Shown here: in pieces, positions 9,907-18,046 of the stretch | How the letters are laid out: each line of letters starts with the position of its first letter | How positions within the stretch are numbered: position 1 is the stretch's first letter | Source: Neobacillus niacini | Lineage (GTDB): Bacteria > Bacillota > Bacilli > Bacillales > Cytobacillaceae | Direction of reading: 5' to 3' | NCBI RefSeq assembly: GCF_019749295.1 | Contig: NZ_JACWFG010000011.1 | Location: 124,001 to 188,000, forward strand | DNA length: 64,000 nucleotides | Made by a program: the position numbers and the translations under genes | Notes under the pieces: model-generated | Seen by the model: only the letters and a program-made list of their open reading frames with translations | What the model was told of the DNA's origin: nothing | The model's database searches: none

Positions 9907-9954
9907 TGCCCGGCACCCCTATGGTTATTAATAGGAAGGTGCCTGGCATTTTTT
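9907..9954 (+). terminator. katG terminator
   Basis: TGCCCGGCACC (9907-9917) pairs with GGTGCCTGGCA (9938-9948) with one mismatch, then six T. Confidence 0.85.
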
Positions 9955-10072
9955 CAATCATATCACTTTCAATCCCCCAAATAAATACCTAAACAATTTA
10001 GGAATGAAATATATATAACCTTCCCCCTACATATTATTTATTAATTAACAATGGTATAGTGGGGGGAGTTCG

Positions 10073-10276
10073 ATGGATATTCATAAATGTCCTGAATGTA
10101 TGGCTTTAAGACTGTTCGAGGATGGTACATGTACCTATTGTGGGCATTGTTCCAGTATTAGAGCATCAATAAATGCACTATATTCTAAAAAGAAGAATAC
10201 CAAGTATCAAGAGTACGAAACAATTAAAAGGGTAAGAGATCAAAGATTTAGTTCATCGAGGTCTTTAAAACGGTAG
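10073..10276 (+). CDS. Small zinc-ribbon protein, 67 aa
   Basis: ATG 10073 follows GGGGGGAG at 7 nt. The product has two C-x2-C knuckles, CPEC at residues 6-9 and CTYC at 20-23 (plus CGHC just after), so it probably binds zinc. The basic C-terminal half (KKKNTKYQEYETIKRVRDQ) may contact nucleic acid. It is flanked by terminators on both sides, so it is monocistronic. I do not recognise a named family. Confidence 0.7.
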   Translation: MDIHKCPECMALRLFEDGTCTYCGHCSSIRASINALYSKKKNTKYQEYETIKRVRDQRFSSSRSLKR

Positions 10277-10317
10277 GGGGAGTTAAAAGAAGACTCCCCT
10301 TAGATTTTTAATTTTTT
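10275..10317 (+). terminator. Intrinsic terminator of the zinc-ribbon gene
   Basis: GGGGAGT pairs with ACTCCCC (about 10277-10300), followed by an AT-rich tract with T runs. It overlaps the stop codon. Confidence 0.65.
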
Positions 10318-10330
10318 AATATTAATACAA

Positions 10331-10376
10331 AAAAATCCCCATTTATTAGTGCCAACACTAAAAAATGGGGATTTTT
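10331..10376. terminator. Strong bidirectional terminator hairpin
   Basis: AAAAATCCCCATTT (10331-10344) pairs perfectly with AAATGGGGATTTTT (10363-10376), with a nested TTAGTG/CACTAA stem in the loop. It ends in T runs in both directions and insulates the catabolic locus downstream. Confidence 0.85.
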
Positions 10377-10542
10377 AAATCTGGTTTCAATCCAGCGTCA
10401 TCACACAAAACTGAAATTATAATTGCTGTTATTTTCTTCTAATCGTGCTAATTTTTATAAAAATATTAGTAGATAAATCATGAATAGTTATTATAAAATA
10501 GTTAAATATACTAGTAAATTTTTAAGTAGAGGGGGATTACAG

Positions 10543-11409
10543 TTGAGTGATTTAAACATTAATACGAATCCAGGTTTTTTTACAAGAACTAGTGCAGCGA
10601 TGTCAAAGCTTCGGGATTCAGAAAAAAAGATTGTTGAGTTCATCGAACAAAATCAAGAAGAGATTATTCATCTATCCATTACAGAAGTGGCTGAAAGAAG
10701 TGAAACAAGTGAATCTTCCGTCGTTCGTTTATGTAAGCGGCTTGGGTATAAAGGGTTTCAGGATCTAAAGATCCATCTTGCCAAAGAGGTAATTGCACCT
10801 GAGAAACAGATTCATGAAGTGATTGAAAAAGGTGACGACGTTGTTGTAATAAAGAAGAAGGTTTTTCAATCAAATATACAAGCTTTATATGATTCAATAG
10901 AAGTATGCAGTGACGAAGAACTTCAGAAGGCTGTCTCAGCCATATCTAAAGCTAGATTAATCGAGTTTTATGGAACAGGCGGATCGGGAACCGTTGCTTT
11001 TGATGCCCAACATAAACTACTAAAATTAGGGGTTAAATCGTTTGCATATAATGATTCTGTGCTGCAAGCAATGTCAGCAAGTGTCCTTACAGCACAAGAT
11101 GTAGTTATAGGCATATCACATACAGGTTCAAATACAGAGGTATTATCTGCTATGAAATTAGCTAAAGAGGCAGGCGCAACTTTAATTTGTATAACGAATT
11201 CATCCAAATCCCCAATCACGAATATTTCGGATATTGTTTTGCAAACTGCTTCAAATGAAACTTTGTTTAGAACGGATGCTATTTCTTCAAGGATTGCTCA
11301 GTTAACCATTATAGATGTTTTAGTGGCTGCAGTCGCAAATCAACAGTATGAAATGTTTTATAATAATTTGCAAAAAACGCGTAAATCAACCATCGATAAA
11401 AAGATGTAA
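10543..11409 (+). CDS. RpiR/MurR family transcriptional regulator
   Basis: A 288-residue regulator with an N-terminal HTH_6 domain (LSITEVAERSETSESSVVRL, near residues 46-65) and a C-terminal SIS sugar-phosphate-binding domain (GTGGSGTVAFDAQHKLLKLG near 146; SHTGSNTEVLSAMKLAKEAG near 192). The family senses phosphosugars. TTG 10543 is chosen because GAGGGGGA ends 6 nt before it; the upstream ATG at 10480 has no site. It immediately precedes the TRAP transporter and catabolic genes, and an identical 17-bp element at two promoters of that locus is its likely operator. Confidence 0.85.
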   Translation: MSDLNINTNPGFFTRTSAAMSKLRDSEKKIVEFIEQNQEEIIHLSITEVAERSETSESSVVRLCKRLGYKGFQDLKIHLAKEVIAPEKQIHEVIEKGDDVVVIKKKVFQSNIQALYDSIEVCSDEELQKAVSAISKARLIEFYGTGGSGTVAFDAQHKLLKLGVKSFAYNDSVLQAMSASVLTAQDVVIGISHTGSNTEVLSAMKLAKEAGATLICITNSSKSPITNISDIVLQTASNETLFRTDAISSRIAQLTIIDVLVAAVANQQYEMFYNNLQKTRKSTIDKKM

Positions 11410-11483
11410 AGGTAAGTTGCAACAATTATTTCCCCCTTTAACTATCATATGTGAAAATAATATTCATTTTTTTTAAAATATTC

Positions 11484-11513
11484 TTGAAGGAAATTACCAC
11501 CCTGTGATATGAT
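11484..11513 (+). promoter_or_regulatory. dctP promoter with putative RpiR operator
   Basis: TTGAAG (11484-11489), 18-nt spacer, TATGAT (11508-11513). The 17-bp element TGAAGGAAATTACCACC (11485-11501) overlaps the -35 box and spacer. The same 17 bases occur at 14564-14580 with the same 23-bp distance to the -10 box. The RpiR assignment is inference from position. Confidence 0.75.
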
Positions 11514-11527
11514 AGTTTTACAGAATG

Positions 11528-11542
11528 AATTTTCAGAAAATT
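11528..11542. promoter_or_regulatory. Perfect CodY box
   Basis: AATTTTCAGAAAATT matches the CodY consensus AATTTTCWGAAAATT at all 15 positions. It lies about 15 nt past the -10 box, near +8 of the transcript, a typical repressing position. This implies repression when branched-chain amino acids and GTP are plentiful. Confidence 0.85.
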
Positions 11543-11579
11543 GAACGGATAGCGAATATTCTTTTTTTATAAACCAAAG

Positions 11580-11593
11580 AGAAAGCGCTATCA
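11580..11593 (+). promoter_or_regulatory. cre site (CcpA) in the dctP leader
   Basis: AGAAAGCGCTATCA agrees with TGWAANCGNTNWCA at 13 of 14 (only the first base differs). Located about 60-75 nt into the transcript and 32 nt before the TTG start, it suits CcpA roadblock repression by glucose. Confidence 0.75.
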
Positions 11594-11624
11594 AAATACA
11601 GTCGAAAATAAGGGGGAAAAACAA

Positions 11625-12659
11625 TTGAAAAAGTTTTTATCAGTGGTTTTGGCAATGGTTCTCTTACTGGCAGTATCAGCTTGCAGCAGTACAACGAGCG
11701 GTGAAGAAAAATCGAGCTCTGGCAAGAAGGTAACATTTACACTATCTACACCAGATCCTGATGAAGCTTCGGTATCTGTAGCTGCAAAAGAATTTGCAAA
11801 GGTTGTAGCGGAAAAAAGTAATGGTTCTATCGAAATAAAGGTACATCCAAATGGAACTCTTTATGGCGGCGACCCATCTGCTGCCGTTAAACAATTAGGG
11901 GCAGGAAGCCTAGATATGCTTGTATTATCAACCTCACTATATGCAAACTTTATACCTGAATTTAGTGCAATTAGTATCCCTTACTTATTTGATGACAAAG
12001 ATCAATTCGTTTCATTCTTAAATAGCGACCTTGGCGGAGAGCTTTTAAGTTCCGTTTCTGAACTGGACATTCAAGGATTAGGTTACTGGACTCGTGATTT
12101 CAGACAAATTACTAACTCAAAGAATCCGATCACAAAACCGGAAGATTTAGAAGGAGTAAAATTACGTGTACCTAATAATCCATTGTGGGTTGAGTTTTTT
12201 AAAGGGTCAGGGGCGGTAACCACTCCGATGGACTTTGCAGAAGTTTACAACGCTTTACAATTAAAAACGATTGATGGCCAAGAAAACCCAATTGGTGTTG
12301 TAACATCTGCGAAAATATATGAAGTACAAAAATATCTAACGTTGTCAAACCATATGGCTGATGGCTGGGTAGTCGGTATCAACCAAGCGAAGTTTGATAA
12401 ATTATCAGAAGAGCAGCAAAAAATCTTAACGGAAGCCTCTAAAGAAATTCAAGGCTGGGCTTTAGATTATGATACTGAGGAAGCAAAAACCGCTGTTGAA
12501 TTCCTTGAAAAAGAAGGAGTTAAGGTTAATGAGTTAACGAAAGAACAGCAAGAGCAATTCGTGGAGGTTTCAAAGAAAGCGTATCCAACCTTTAAGGGCT
12601 TAGTTAAGAATGATGAATTCTTTGGAAAATTATTAGAGTTCGTTGGGAAAAGTGAATAA
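11625..12659 (+). CDS. dctP: TRAP transporter substrate-binding lipoprotein DctP
   Basis: A 344-residue extracytoplasmic receptor of the DctP family. The signal peptide is a lipoprotein type: hydrophobic MKKFLSVVLAMVLLLAVSAC with lipobox V-S-A-C (Cys20). The mature part has the TRAP-receptor features VRVPNNP-like KLRVPNNPLWVEFFKG (near 182) and EVYNALQLKTIDGQENPIGV (near 206), where the family Arg binds a substrate carboxylate. TTG 11625 has AGGGGG 7 nt upstream. It is the first gene of the locus and presumably delivers an organic or sugar acid to DctQM. Confidence 0.95.
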   Translation: MKKFLSVVLAMVLLLAVSACSSTTSGEEKSSSGKKVTFTLSTPDPDEASVSVAAKEFAKVVAEKSNGSIEIKVHPNGTLYGGDPSAAVKQLGAGSLDMLVLSTSLYANFIPEFSAISIPYLFDDKDQFVSFLNSDLGGELLSSVSELDIQGLGYWTRDFRQITNSKNPITKPEDLEGVKLRVPNNPLWVEFFKGSGAVTTPMDFAEVYNALQLKTIDGQENPIGVVTSAKIYEVQKYLTLSNHMADGWVVGINQAKFDKLSEEQQKILTEASKEIQGWALDYDTEEAKTAVEFLEKEGVKVNELTKEQQEQFVEVSKKAYPTFKGLVKNDEFFGKLLEFVGKSE

Positions 12660-12673
12660 ATAACCGAAAGTAA

Positions 12674-12706
12674 GGCGGTGGCCATTGTTTGAGCAATGTC
12701 CGCCGC
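12674..12706 (+). other. Intercistronic hairpin after dctP
   Basis: GGCGG (12674-12678) pairs with CCGCC (12700-12704) and CATTG (12683-12687) with CAATG (12694-12698), with an asymmetric bulge. No T run follows, so it is more likely an mRNA-stabilising or processing element that keeps the receptor mRNA above permease levels than a terminator. Confidence 0.55.
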
Positions 12707-12730
12707 ACAATGAACTAAAGGAGCAATGCG

Positions 12731-13240
12731 ATGGTGAAGGGTGAGAAGAGTATAGTAAAAAGCTTTTTCCTGGTCTTTAATAAGATAACCGATACATTAG
12801 CATCCTTGTCCTCTGCTGCAATTTTTGTAGTTGTCATGTGGCAAATAATTGGTAGATTAATAGGGCATCCTGCGCCATGGACAGAAGAGTTAACTCGGTT
12901 TATCTTTATTTGGTTGATATATTTAGGAATCGGAATTGGGTTTCGAAAAGCAGAATCTGCAAGAGTTACGCTGCTTTTAAAGTATTTTCCACGATTCATT
13001 CAAAAAGGATCAATATGGATTTATATGATTGCAACGATTGGATTCTTTCTATTCATGTTCGTCTTAGGAATTGAGTTAATGTCACAGCAATTTAGTACCA
13101 ATGAAAAAAGCTCTGTTTTATTATTACCGATGTGGTTAATAGGGCTCTGCATTCCTTTTTCAGCGGTAACAGGGATAGTAAATACTATCCAATCATTCCT
13201 ATATGACCGATCACTACTTGAAGAGGAGGTGAAGCAATAA
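12731..13240 (+). CDS. dctQ: TRAP transporter small permease DctQ
   Basis: A 169-residue integral membrane protein with four predicted spans (about residues 17-40, 50-66, 90-112, 130-152), the usual size and topology of the small TRAP permease. The motif APWTEELTRFIFIWLIYLGIG... near residues 47-66 is a family hallmark (W-x-E-E-L-x-R). AAAGGAG precedes the ATG. It pairs with DctM, whose gene starts 1 nt after this stop, so translation is probably coupled. Confidence 0.93.
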   Translation: MVKGEKSIVKSFFLVFNKITDTLASLSSAAIFVVVMWQIIGRLIGHPAPWTEELTRFIFIWLIYLGIGIGFRKAESARVTLLLKYFPRFIQKGSIWIYMIATIGFFLFMFVLGIELMSQQFSTNEKSSVLLLPMWLIGLCIPFSAVTGIVNTIQSFLYDRSLLEEEVKQ

Positions 13241-13241
13241 A

Positions 13242-14519
13242 ATGTCTATCTTTCTATTAATCTTGTTTTTCATATTAATGTTTATCGGCATTCCTATTGC
13301 TACATCCCTTGGTATAGCAGTTGTCGGGACTATACTTATTTTCACGGATGTACCTATCAGTATCGTAATTCAGTCGATGTACAGTTCAATGAATAGCTTT
13401 CTTATGGTCGCTGTCCCTTTGTTCATATTAGCAGGTATGATCATGGATGAAGGCGGGATAGCCGAGAGGATTTTTGACTTTTCTAAGAGCATTGTCGGTT
13501 GGATGACAGGTGGACTTGGTCAGGTTAATATCCTAGCCAGTCTGATCTTTGCGGGCATGGCTGGATCATCCGTAGCTGATATAGCTAGTACGGGGCGTTT
13601 AACGACAAATGCAATGACACGTAATAACTACCCATTAAGCTATGCAGCTGCAGTAACACTGATTACATCAGTTCTTGCAACAATAGTACCGCCTAGTATT
13701 TTAATGATTGTAGCTGCATCAACAGCAGGCGTTTCAATTGGTGCCGCACTTGTTGGCGGACTTATACCAGGAGTAATCATTGCTGTTGTTTATATGATAT
13801 ACAATTACTTCTATTGCAAAAAGCATAATTACGGTATTAAACAGAAATTTGAATGGAAGACCCTTGGAAGAGAATTTGTCCGGGCATTTCCTGCATTACT
13901 TGCGCCAGTGATTCTTCTTTTAGGCATATTAAGTGGATATTTTACCCCAACAGAAGCAGCAGGTATTTGTGTATTGTATATGTTGTTTATTGCACTTTTT
14001 GTTTACAAGGGGTTAACCTTCAAAAAGCTGCCGAATATCTTCTTTAAAACGGCAAGTCTTACAGGGACTATACTTTTCATTGCCGTAACGGCTAAAGCTG
14101 CAGGCTGGGTTTTTGAATATGATGGCCTGCCAGCAAGAGTTGCCCAATTTATCGGAGGGGTTAGTGATAGTCCCCTTGTCATCATGTTAATGCTGTTTGT
14201 TTTCTTAATTATTGTAGGAATGTTCATGGATGCAACAGCCGCAGTCTTTATCCTTGTACCGATTTTAATGCCAACCGTTGTAACCGTTGGAATTGATCCT
14301 GTATTCTTTGTGATATTCCTTGTTGTGCTTCTGTCTATTGGTTTAGTTACACCTCCAATTGGTGTTTGTTTATACGCAACGTGTAACATTACCGGACTAA
14401 AAATTGAGGAACTAAGTAAAGCTACATTACCATGGTTAGCTGTTACCTTTGCTATCCTTTTAGCATTCGTCTTTTTTCCACAGATTATCACCATCCCAAT
14501 TGGTTGGTTTGATTTATAA
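13242..14519 (+). CDS. dctM: TRAP transporter large permease DctM
   Basis: A 425-residue, highly hydrophobic protein with 11-12 predicted membrane spans. It forms the Na+-coupled transport domain of the TRAP system. Family motifs include VPLFILAGMIMDEGGIAERI near 57 and VATIVPPSILMIVAASTAGVSIG-like residues 146-168, plus GLVTPPIGVCLYATCNITG near 366. GAGGAGG lies 8-9 nt before the ATG. A terminator hairpin follows, separating the transport genes from the enzyme genes, which have their own promoter with the same operator element. Confidence 0.95.
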   Translation: MSIFLLILFFILMFIGIPIATSLGIAVVGTILIFTDVPISIVIQSMYSSMNSFLMVAVPLFILAGMIMDEGGIAERIFDFSKSIVGWMTGGLGQVNILASLIFAGMAGSSVADIASTGRLTTNAMTRNNYPLSYAAAVTLITSVLATIVPPSILMIVAASTAGVSIGAALVGGLIPGVIIAVVYMIYNYFYCKKHNYGIKQKFEWKTLGREFVRAFPALLAPVILLLGILSGYFTPTEAAGICVLYMLFIALFVYKGLTFKKLPNIFFKTASLTGTILFIAVTAKAAGWVFEYDGLPARVAQFIGGVSDSPLVIMLMLFVFLIIVGMFMDATAAVFILVPILMPTVVTVGIDPVFFVIFLVVLLSIGLVTPPIGVCLYATCNITGLKIEELSKATLPWLAVTFAILLAFVFFPQIITIPIGWFDL

Positions 14520-14555
14520 AAATAGAGGTAGGAAAAAATTCTTCTATTTTTTTTA
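14518..14555 (+). terminator. Terminator after dctM
   Basis: AAAATAGA pairs with TCTATTTT around a loop of about 16 nt, followed by T8. It is AU-rich, so partial read-through into the enzyme genes is possible. Confidence 0.65.
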
Positions 14556-14562
14556 ATAAAGT

Positions 14563-14592
14563 ATGAAGGAAATTACCACCACGACGTATAAT
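14563..14592 (+). promoter_or_regulatory. Second promoter of the locus with identical operator element
   Basis: ATGAAG (14563-14568), 18-nt spacer, TATAAT (14587-14592). TGAAGGAAATTACCACC at 14564-14580 is identical over 17 bp to the element before dctP and is in the same register to the -10 box. No CodY or cre box was seen here. Confidence 0.75.
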
Positions 14593-14622
14593 ATAATTAT
14601 AAAGGAAATGGAGTGAGGTGTA

Positions 14623-15660
14623 ATGAAAGCAGCAGTTTTTCATGGACCAAATGAATTAAGACTCGAAGAGGTGCAGAAACCAGTCATTAACGGGGCTGAG
14701 GTGCTACTCCGGGTTAATGCAAGTGCTGTTTGTGGCACAGATGTCCGTATTTTTGAAGGGAAAAAGACAAAGGGCGTTCGAACACCATCAATTATTGGTC
14801 ATGAGCTTGTAGGCACGATTGAAGAAGTTGGCGAAAATGTGAAAGATTTTTTCGTTGGTGATCGAGTAGGGGTTATGCCGGTTATTCCCTGTAGAAAATG
14901 CTATTACTGCCTGAATGGAAGGGAAAATGTTTGTGCAAACCGTACAGCTATTGGATATGAGTTTGATGGTGGTTTTGCAGAATATGTGAAAATTCCTGGT
15001 GCTGCTGTGGAATCGGGTAATCTTGTGAAAATTCCTGATCATATCTCGTTTGAACAAGCAGTTGTAACCGAACCGCTTGCTTGCTGTCTCAATGGCCAAA
15101 GGAAGGCGAATGTCAAAATGGGAGACGTTGTAGTCATTATTGGTGGCGGTCCTATTGGTTTAATGCATGTTCAGTTAGCGAAAATCGCTGGTGCAAAGTC
15201 TGTTATTTTAAGTGAACCAATTGAACATCGTCGTGATAAAGCACTTCTTGCAGGTGCCAATCTTGCTGTAAACCCTAATAATGAATCACTACACGATATC
15301 GTGTTAAGTGAATCAGATGGGCTTGGAGCAGACGTTGCGATAATGGCGATTGGAGTTCCGTTCTTAGTCAATTCAAGTATAAATCTACTGAAAAAAGGCG
15401 GTACCTTAAACTTATTTGCAGGGTTTACAAAAGGGGTATTATCTGAAGTTGACCCAAATATCATTCATTACAATGAAGTGAATGTTAATGGGACTTCGGC
15501 TTTAACTAGAGCCGATTACCACAAGGCGCTCTCTCTGATTGCTTCTGGCCAAATAAATACTGATGTTTTAACCACAACCGGTTATACACTAGATGATATC
15601 GAGCAAGCGATATTGGATGTCCGCAATGGCAATGGTATGAAGTCAGTTATTACACTATAA
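14623..15660 (+). CDS. Zinc-dependent alcohol (polyol/sugar-acid) dehydrogenase, MDR family
   Basis: A 345-residue medium-chain dehydrogenase. The catalytic zinc ligands are Cys37 (AVCGTD) and His59-Glu60 (GHE), and the structural zinc ligands are Cys89, Cys92, Cys95 and Cys103. The Rossmann glycines are at GGGPIGLMHVQLAKIAGA near 173. Relatives include threonine, sorbitol and galactitol-phosphate dehydrogenases. It probably oxidises a secondary hydroxyl of the imported substrate to a ketone with NAD(P)+. It is first in the enzyme operon, behind the second operator-bearing promoter. Confidence 0.88.
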   Translation: MKAAVFHGPNELRLEEVQKPVINGAEVLLRVNASAVCGTDVRIFEGKKTKGVRTPSIIGHELVGTIEEVGENVKDFFVGDRVGVMPVIPCRKCYYCLNGRENVCANRTAIGYEFDGGFAEYVKIPGAAVESGNLVKIPDHISFEQAVVTEPLACCLNGQRKANVKMGDVVVIIGGGPIGLMHVQLAKIAGAKSVILSEPIEHRRDKALLAGANLAVNPNNESLHDIVLSESDGLGADVAIMAIGVPFLVNSSINLLKKGGTLNLFAGFTKGVLSEVDPNIIHYNEVNVNGTSALTRADYHKALSLIASGQINTDVLTTTGYTLDDIEQAILDVRNGNGMKSVITL

Positions 15661-15693
15661 AACTATAAAAAATATGAATTGGAGTGTTTTATT

Positions 15694-16518
15694 ATGGCAT
15701 TTTTAGGTAAAGAAATTCGCATGAGTCGTCTATTAAATCAGGAATCTGGGAAGTTATTAGCTGTTGCGGTAGACCAGGCAATGGCACGGGGGATTTTTGA
15801 AGAATTAATGCCAATCGAACGTAAAGTAAGTGAGATTGTGGCAGGAGGGCCTGATGCCATTACCATGCATAAAGGGATTGCTGATTTGTGCTTCCGTCCA
15901 CATGCTGGTAAAGCGGGCTTTATCTTAAAATGCTCAACCTTCTCGCCATGGCAGCCTAACTATGATGCATGGGTTACAGAGGTTGATGAAGCAGTCCGTC
16001 TAGGAGCTGATGCCGTATCAATGGGATGTATCGTTGGTGGTGATGATCAGCCGGAACAGCTTCGTAATCTTGGGATAATTGCGGGTCAGGCGGCAGCAAA
16101 TGGACTGCCAATGATTGCTCATATTTATCCTAGAGGAAATCAAATTCCTGAGAATGAGAAGAATGATTGGAGACATGTTGCTTATGCAGTTCGTGCTGGA
16201 GCAGAACTTGGAGTAGATATTGTCAAAACGAAATATACTGGAAATCCAGAAACGTTCCATAAGGTTGTTTCCTCAACCCCAGGTAAGGTTGTCGTTGCGG
16301 GCGGAGACAACGGAAATAATATCGAAGACTATTTCCAAATGGTTTATGATGTAATCGATGCTGGTGGAACAGGAATAACATTTGGTAGAATAGTATGGAA
16401 TAATCAGAATCCTACAGCAGTTGTCAAAGCGTTTAAAAATATTATTCATAATAAAGGAACTGTGCATGAAACACTAGAGCTTTATAACGAATTAATCAAT
16501 CAACCAGCAAACGTATAA
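15694..16518 (+). CDS. DeoC/FbaB/LacD-type class I aldolase
   Basis: A 274-residue TIM-barrel aldolase resembling archaeal-type class I fructose-bisphosphate aldolase and LsrF. The Schiff-base Lys is very likely Lys178 in VDIVKTKYTG, and the phosphate-binding end is seen at VVVAGGDNG and GGTGITFGRIVWNN. By family it cleaves a ketose phosphate to DHAP plus an aldehyde. It could instead act like aminodeoxyheptulosonate synthase, but the catabolic context argues against that. ATG 15694 is chosen because GGAG at 15681-15684 lies 9 nt upstream; the longer TTG start at 15679 overlaps that site. Confidence 0.85.
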   Translation: MAFLGKEIRMSRLLNQESGKLLAVAVDQAMARGIFEELMPIERKVSEIVAGGPDAITMHKGIADLCFRPHAGKAGFILKCSTFSPWQPNYDAWVTEVDEAVRLGADAVSMGCIVGGDDQPEQLRNLGIIAGQAAANGLPMIAHIYPRGNQIPENEKNDWRHVAYAVRAGAELGVDIVKTKYTGNPETFHKVVSSTPGKVVVAGGDNGNNIEDYFQMVYDVIDAGGTGITFGRIVWNNQNPTAVVKAFKNIIHNKGTVHETLELYNELINQPANV

Positions 16519-16537
16519 TAAAAATAGGTGGTAAATC

Positions 16538-18028
16538 ATGTCTCATGTAATCGGGATTGATATTGGAACAAGTGGGATAAAAGTCGGTGCCATGAATAAA
16601 GAAGGAGTATTGGGATACCTCGAGTATCAACCATACTCCCTTCTTTACCCCCAAAAGGGCTGGGTAGAAATCGACCTCGAGGAAATTTGGTGTAAGACAA
16701 AAACGATGCTTTCGAAAGTATGGTATCAAGTAGAAGCAGCAGGCTCTGTGGATGCAATTTCCCTTTCAACCTTTTGTAATTGTTCGGTGTTTTTAAATGA
16801 AAAGGGTGTGCCTCTATACCAAGGAATTATGTATTTAGACCAAAGAAGTAAAGCAGAAGCAGAATGGATTAAGCATGTAGTTGGAGAAGACCTACTAGAC
16901 TTGGTAACGAAGAATCGATTAGAACAAGGAATGTATACGATTACAACACATTTGTGGTTTAAGAATAACCATCCTGATTTATATGAGAAAACGTATAAGT
17001 GGGGAAATCTATCGACGTTTATTTTGCATAAACTGACTGGATGCTTTGTGATGGATTGGACTCAAAGCTCCTTCTCTGGAATGTATGATATAGAGAATTA
17101 TCATTGGTCTTCAGACATTTATGAAAAGGTGGGTATAAATAGCGATAAACTTCCAGATGTCGTTGATCCTAGTTCGATTATTGGTGATTTGTTGATGCCT
17201 GAGCTTTCTTCCAAAGGTATTCCCGTCGTAGCTGGCGCTGCGGATACAGCATGCTCTACTTTGGCTTTGGGAATTGTGGAAAATGAAATGTTTGAATCTG
17301 TTGGTACATCTAACGTATTAACGGTTTGTACCAATCAGCCCAATATTTTAGATAAGCGATTTTTGAATCGATGCCATATTATTAAAAACCGCTGGTTATC
17401 CCATGGGGCTATGTCATTTCCTGGTGCTTCTATTCAATGGTTTTACGAGGAGTTTTTGAAGCCGGAAGGTCACTCTAAAGCTATTTTTGCAGATTTATAT
17501 AAACAATCAGCAGCGGGTGCTAACGGTGTATTTTTCCTACCTTATATGCAAGGTGAACGATCGCCTATTTGGGATCCTGATGCAAGAGGTGTCTTCGCAG
17601 GAATTCATTTGAACACATGCAAAGCTGATATGTTTCGTGCCATTTTAGAAGGCTGCTCATTTGGTCTACGGCAAATCCACGAAATTATTGAGACGAAATA
17701 TCAACTTGAACTTGAAAGGTTTCCTTCCATAGGTGGCGGAGCTAAAAACAAGGAATGGGCACAAATCAAGGCGAATGTTCTAAACAAGAATATTCATATT
17801 AAGGACATTTGCGAAACCGGAGTATTAGGAGCGTGTATTATGGCAGGCACAGCGGTTGGTTATTTTTCTTCACTAGAAAGTGCTGCAAAAGAAATAAGTA
17901 ACCACACACTGTTTTCGGTAGAACCTGAGGTTGAGCAACTTGGCATTTATGATGAATTATATCAGGTATATAAAGAGCTATATCCGTCTTTAAAACAATT
18001 CTTTGCTTTAAGTGCCAGGAAAAGCTAG
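16538..18028 (+). CDS. FGGY family carbohydrate kinase
   Basis: A 496-residue kinase with the ASKHA fold. The N-terminal phosphate-1 motif GIDIGTSGIKVGAMNKEG is at residues 5-22; the FGGY C-terminal half shows GERSPIWDPDARGVFAGI near 340 and GGGAKNKEWAQIKANVLN near 402. Members phosphorylate gluconate, xylulose, fuculose and similar. By position it should phosphorylate the ketose made by the dehydrogenase before aldol cleavage. AGGTGG precedes the ATG; 19 nt separate it from the aldolase gene. Confidence 0.9.
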   Translation: MSHVIGIDIGTSGIKVGAMNKEGVLGYLEYQPYSLLYPQKGWVEIDLEEIWCKTKTMLSKVWYQVEAAGSVDAISLSTFCNCSVFLNEKGVPLYQGIMYLDQRSKAEAEWIKHVVGEDLLDLVTKNRLEQGMYTITTHLWFKNNHPDLYEKTYKWGNLSTFILHKLTGCFVMDWTQSSFSGMYDIENYHWSSDIYEKVGINSDKLPDVVDPSSIIGDLLMPELSSKGIPVVAGAADTACSTLALGIVENEMFESVGTSNVLTVCTNQPNILDKRFLNRCHIIKNRWLSHGAMSFPGASIQWFYEEFLKPEGHSKAIFADLYKQSAAGANGVFFLPYMQGERSPIWDPDARGVFAGIHLNTCKADMFRAILEGCSFGLRQIHEIIETKYQLELERFPSIGGGAKNKEWAQIKANVLNKNIHIKDICETGVLGACIMAGTAVGYFSSLESAAKEISNHTLFSVEPEVEQLGIYDELYQVYKELYPSLKQFFALSARKS

Positions 18029-18046
18029 AAAGGTAGTGGTGAATAC

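Noticed and set aside
10400..10542. Copy of the 17-bp operator before the RpiR gene itself
   Set aside because: Only GAAATTA is shared, which is not significant in AT-rich DNA; autoregulation cannot be claimed.
14003..14494. 163-codon minus-strand frame
   Set aside because: Antisense shadow of dctM; no ribosome binding site and low-complexity composition.
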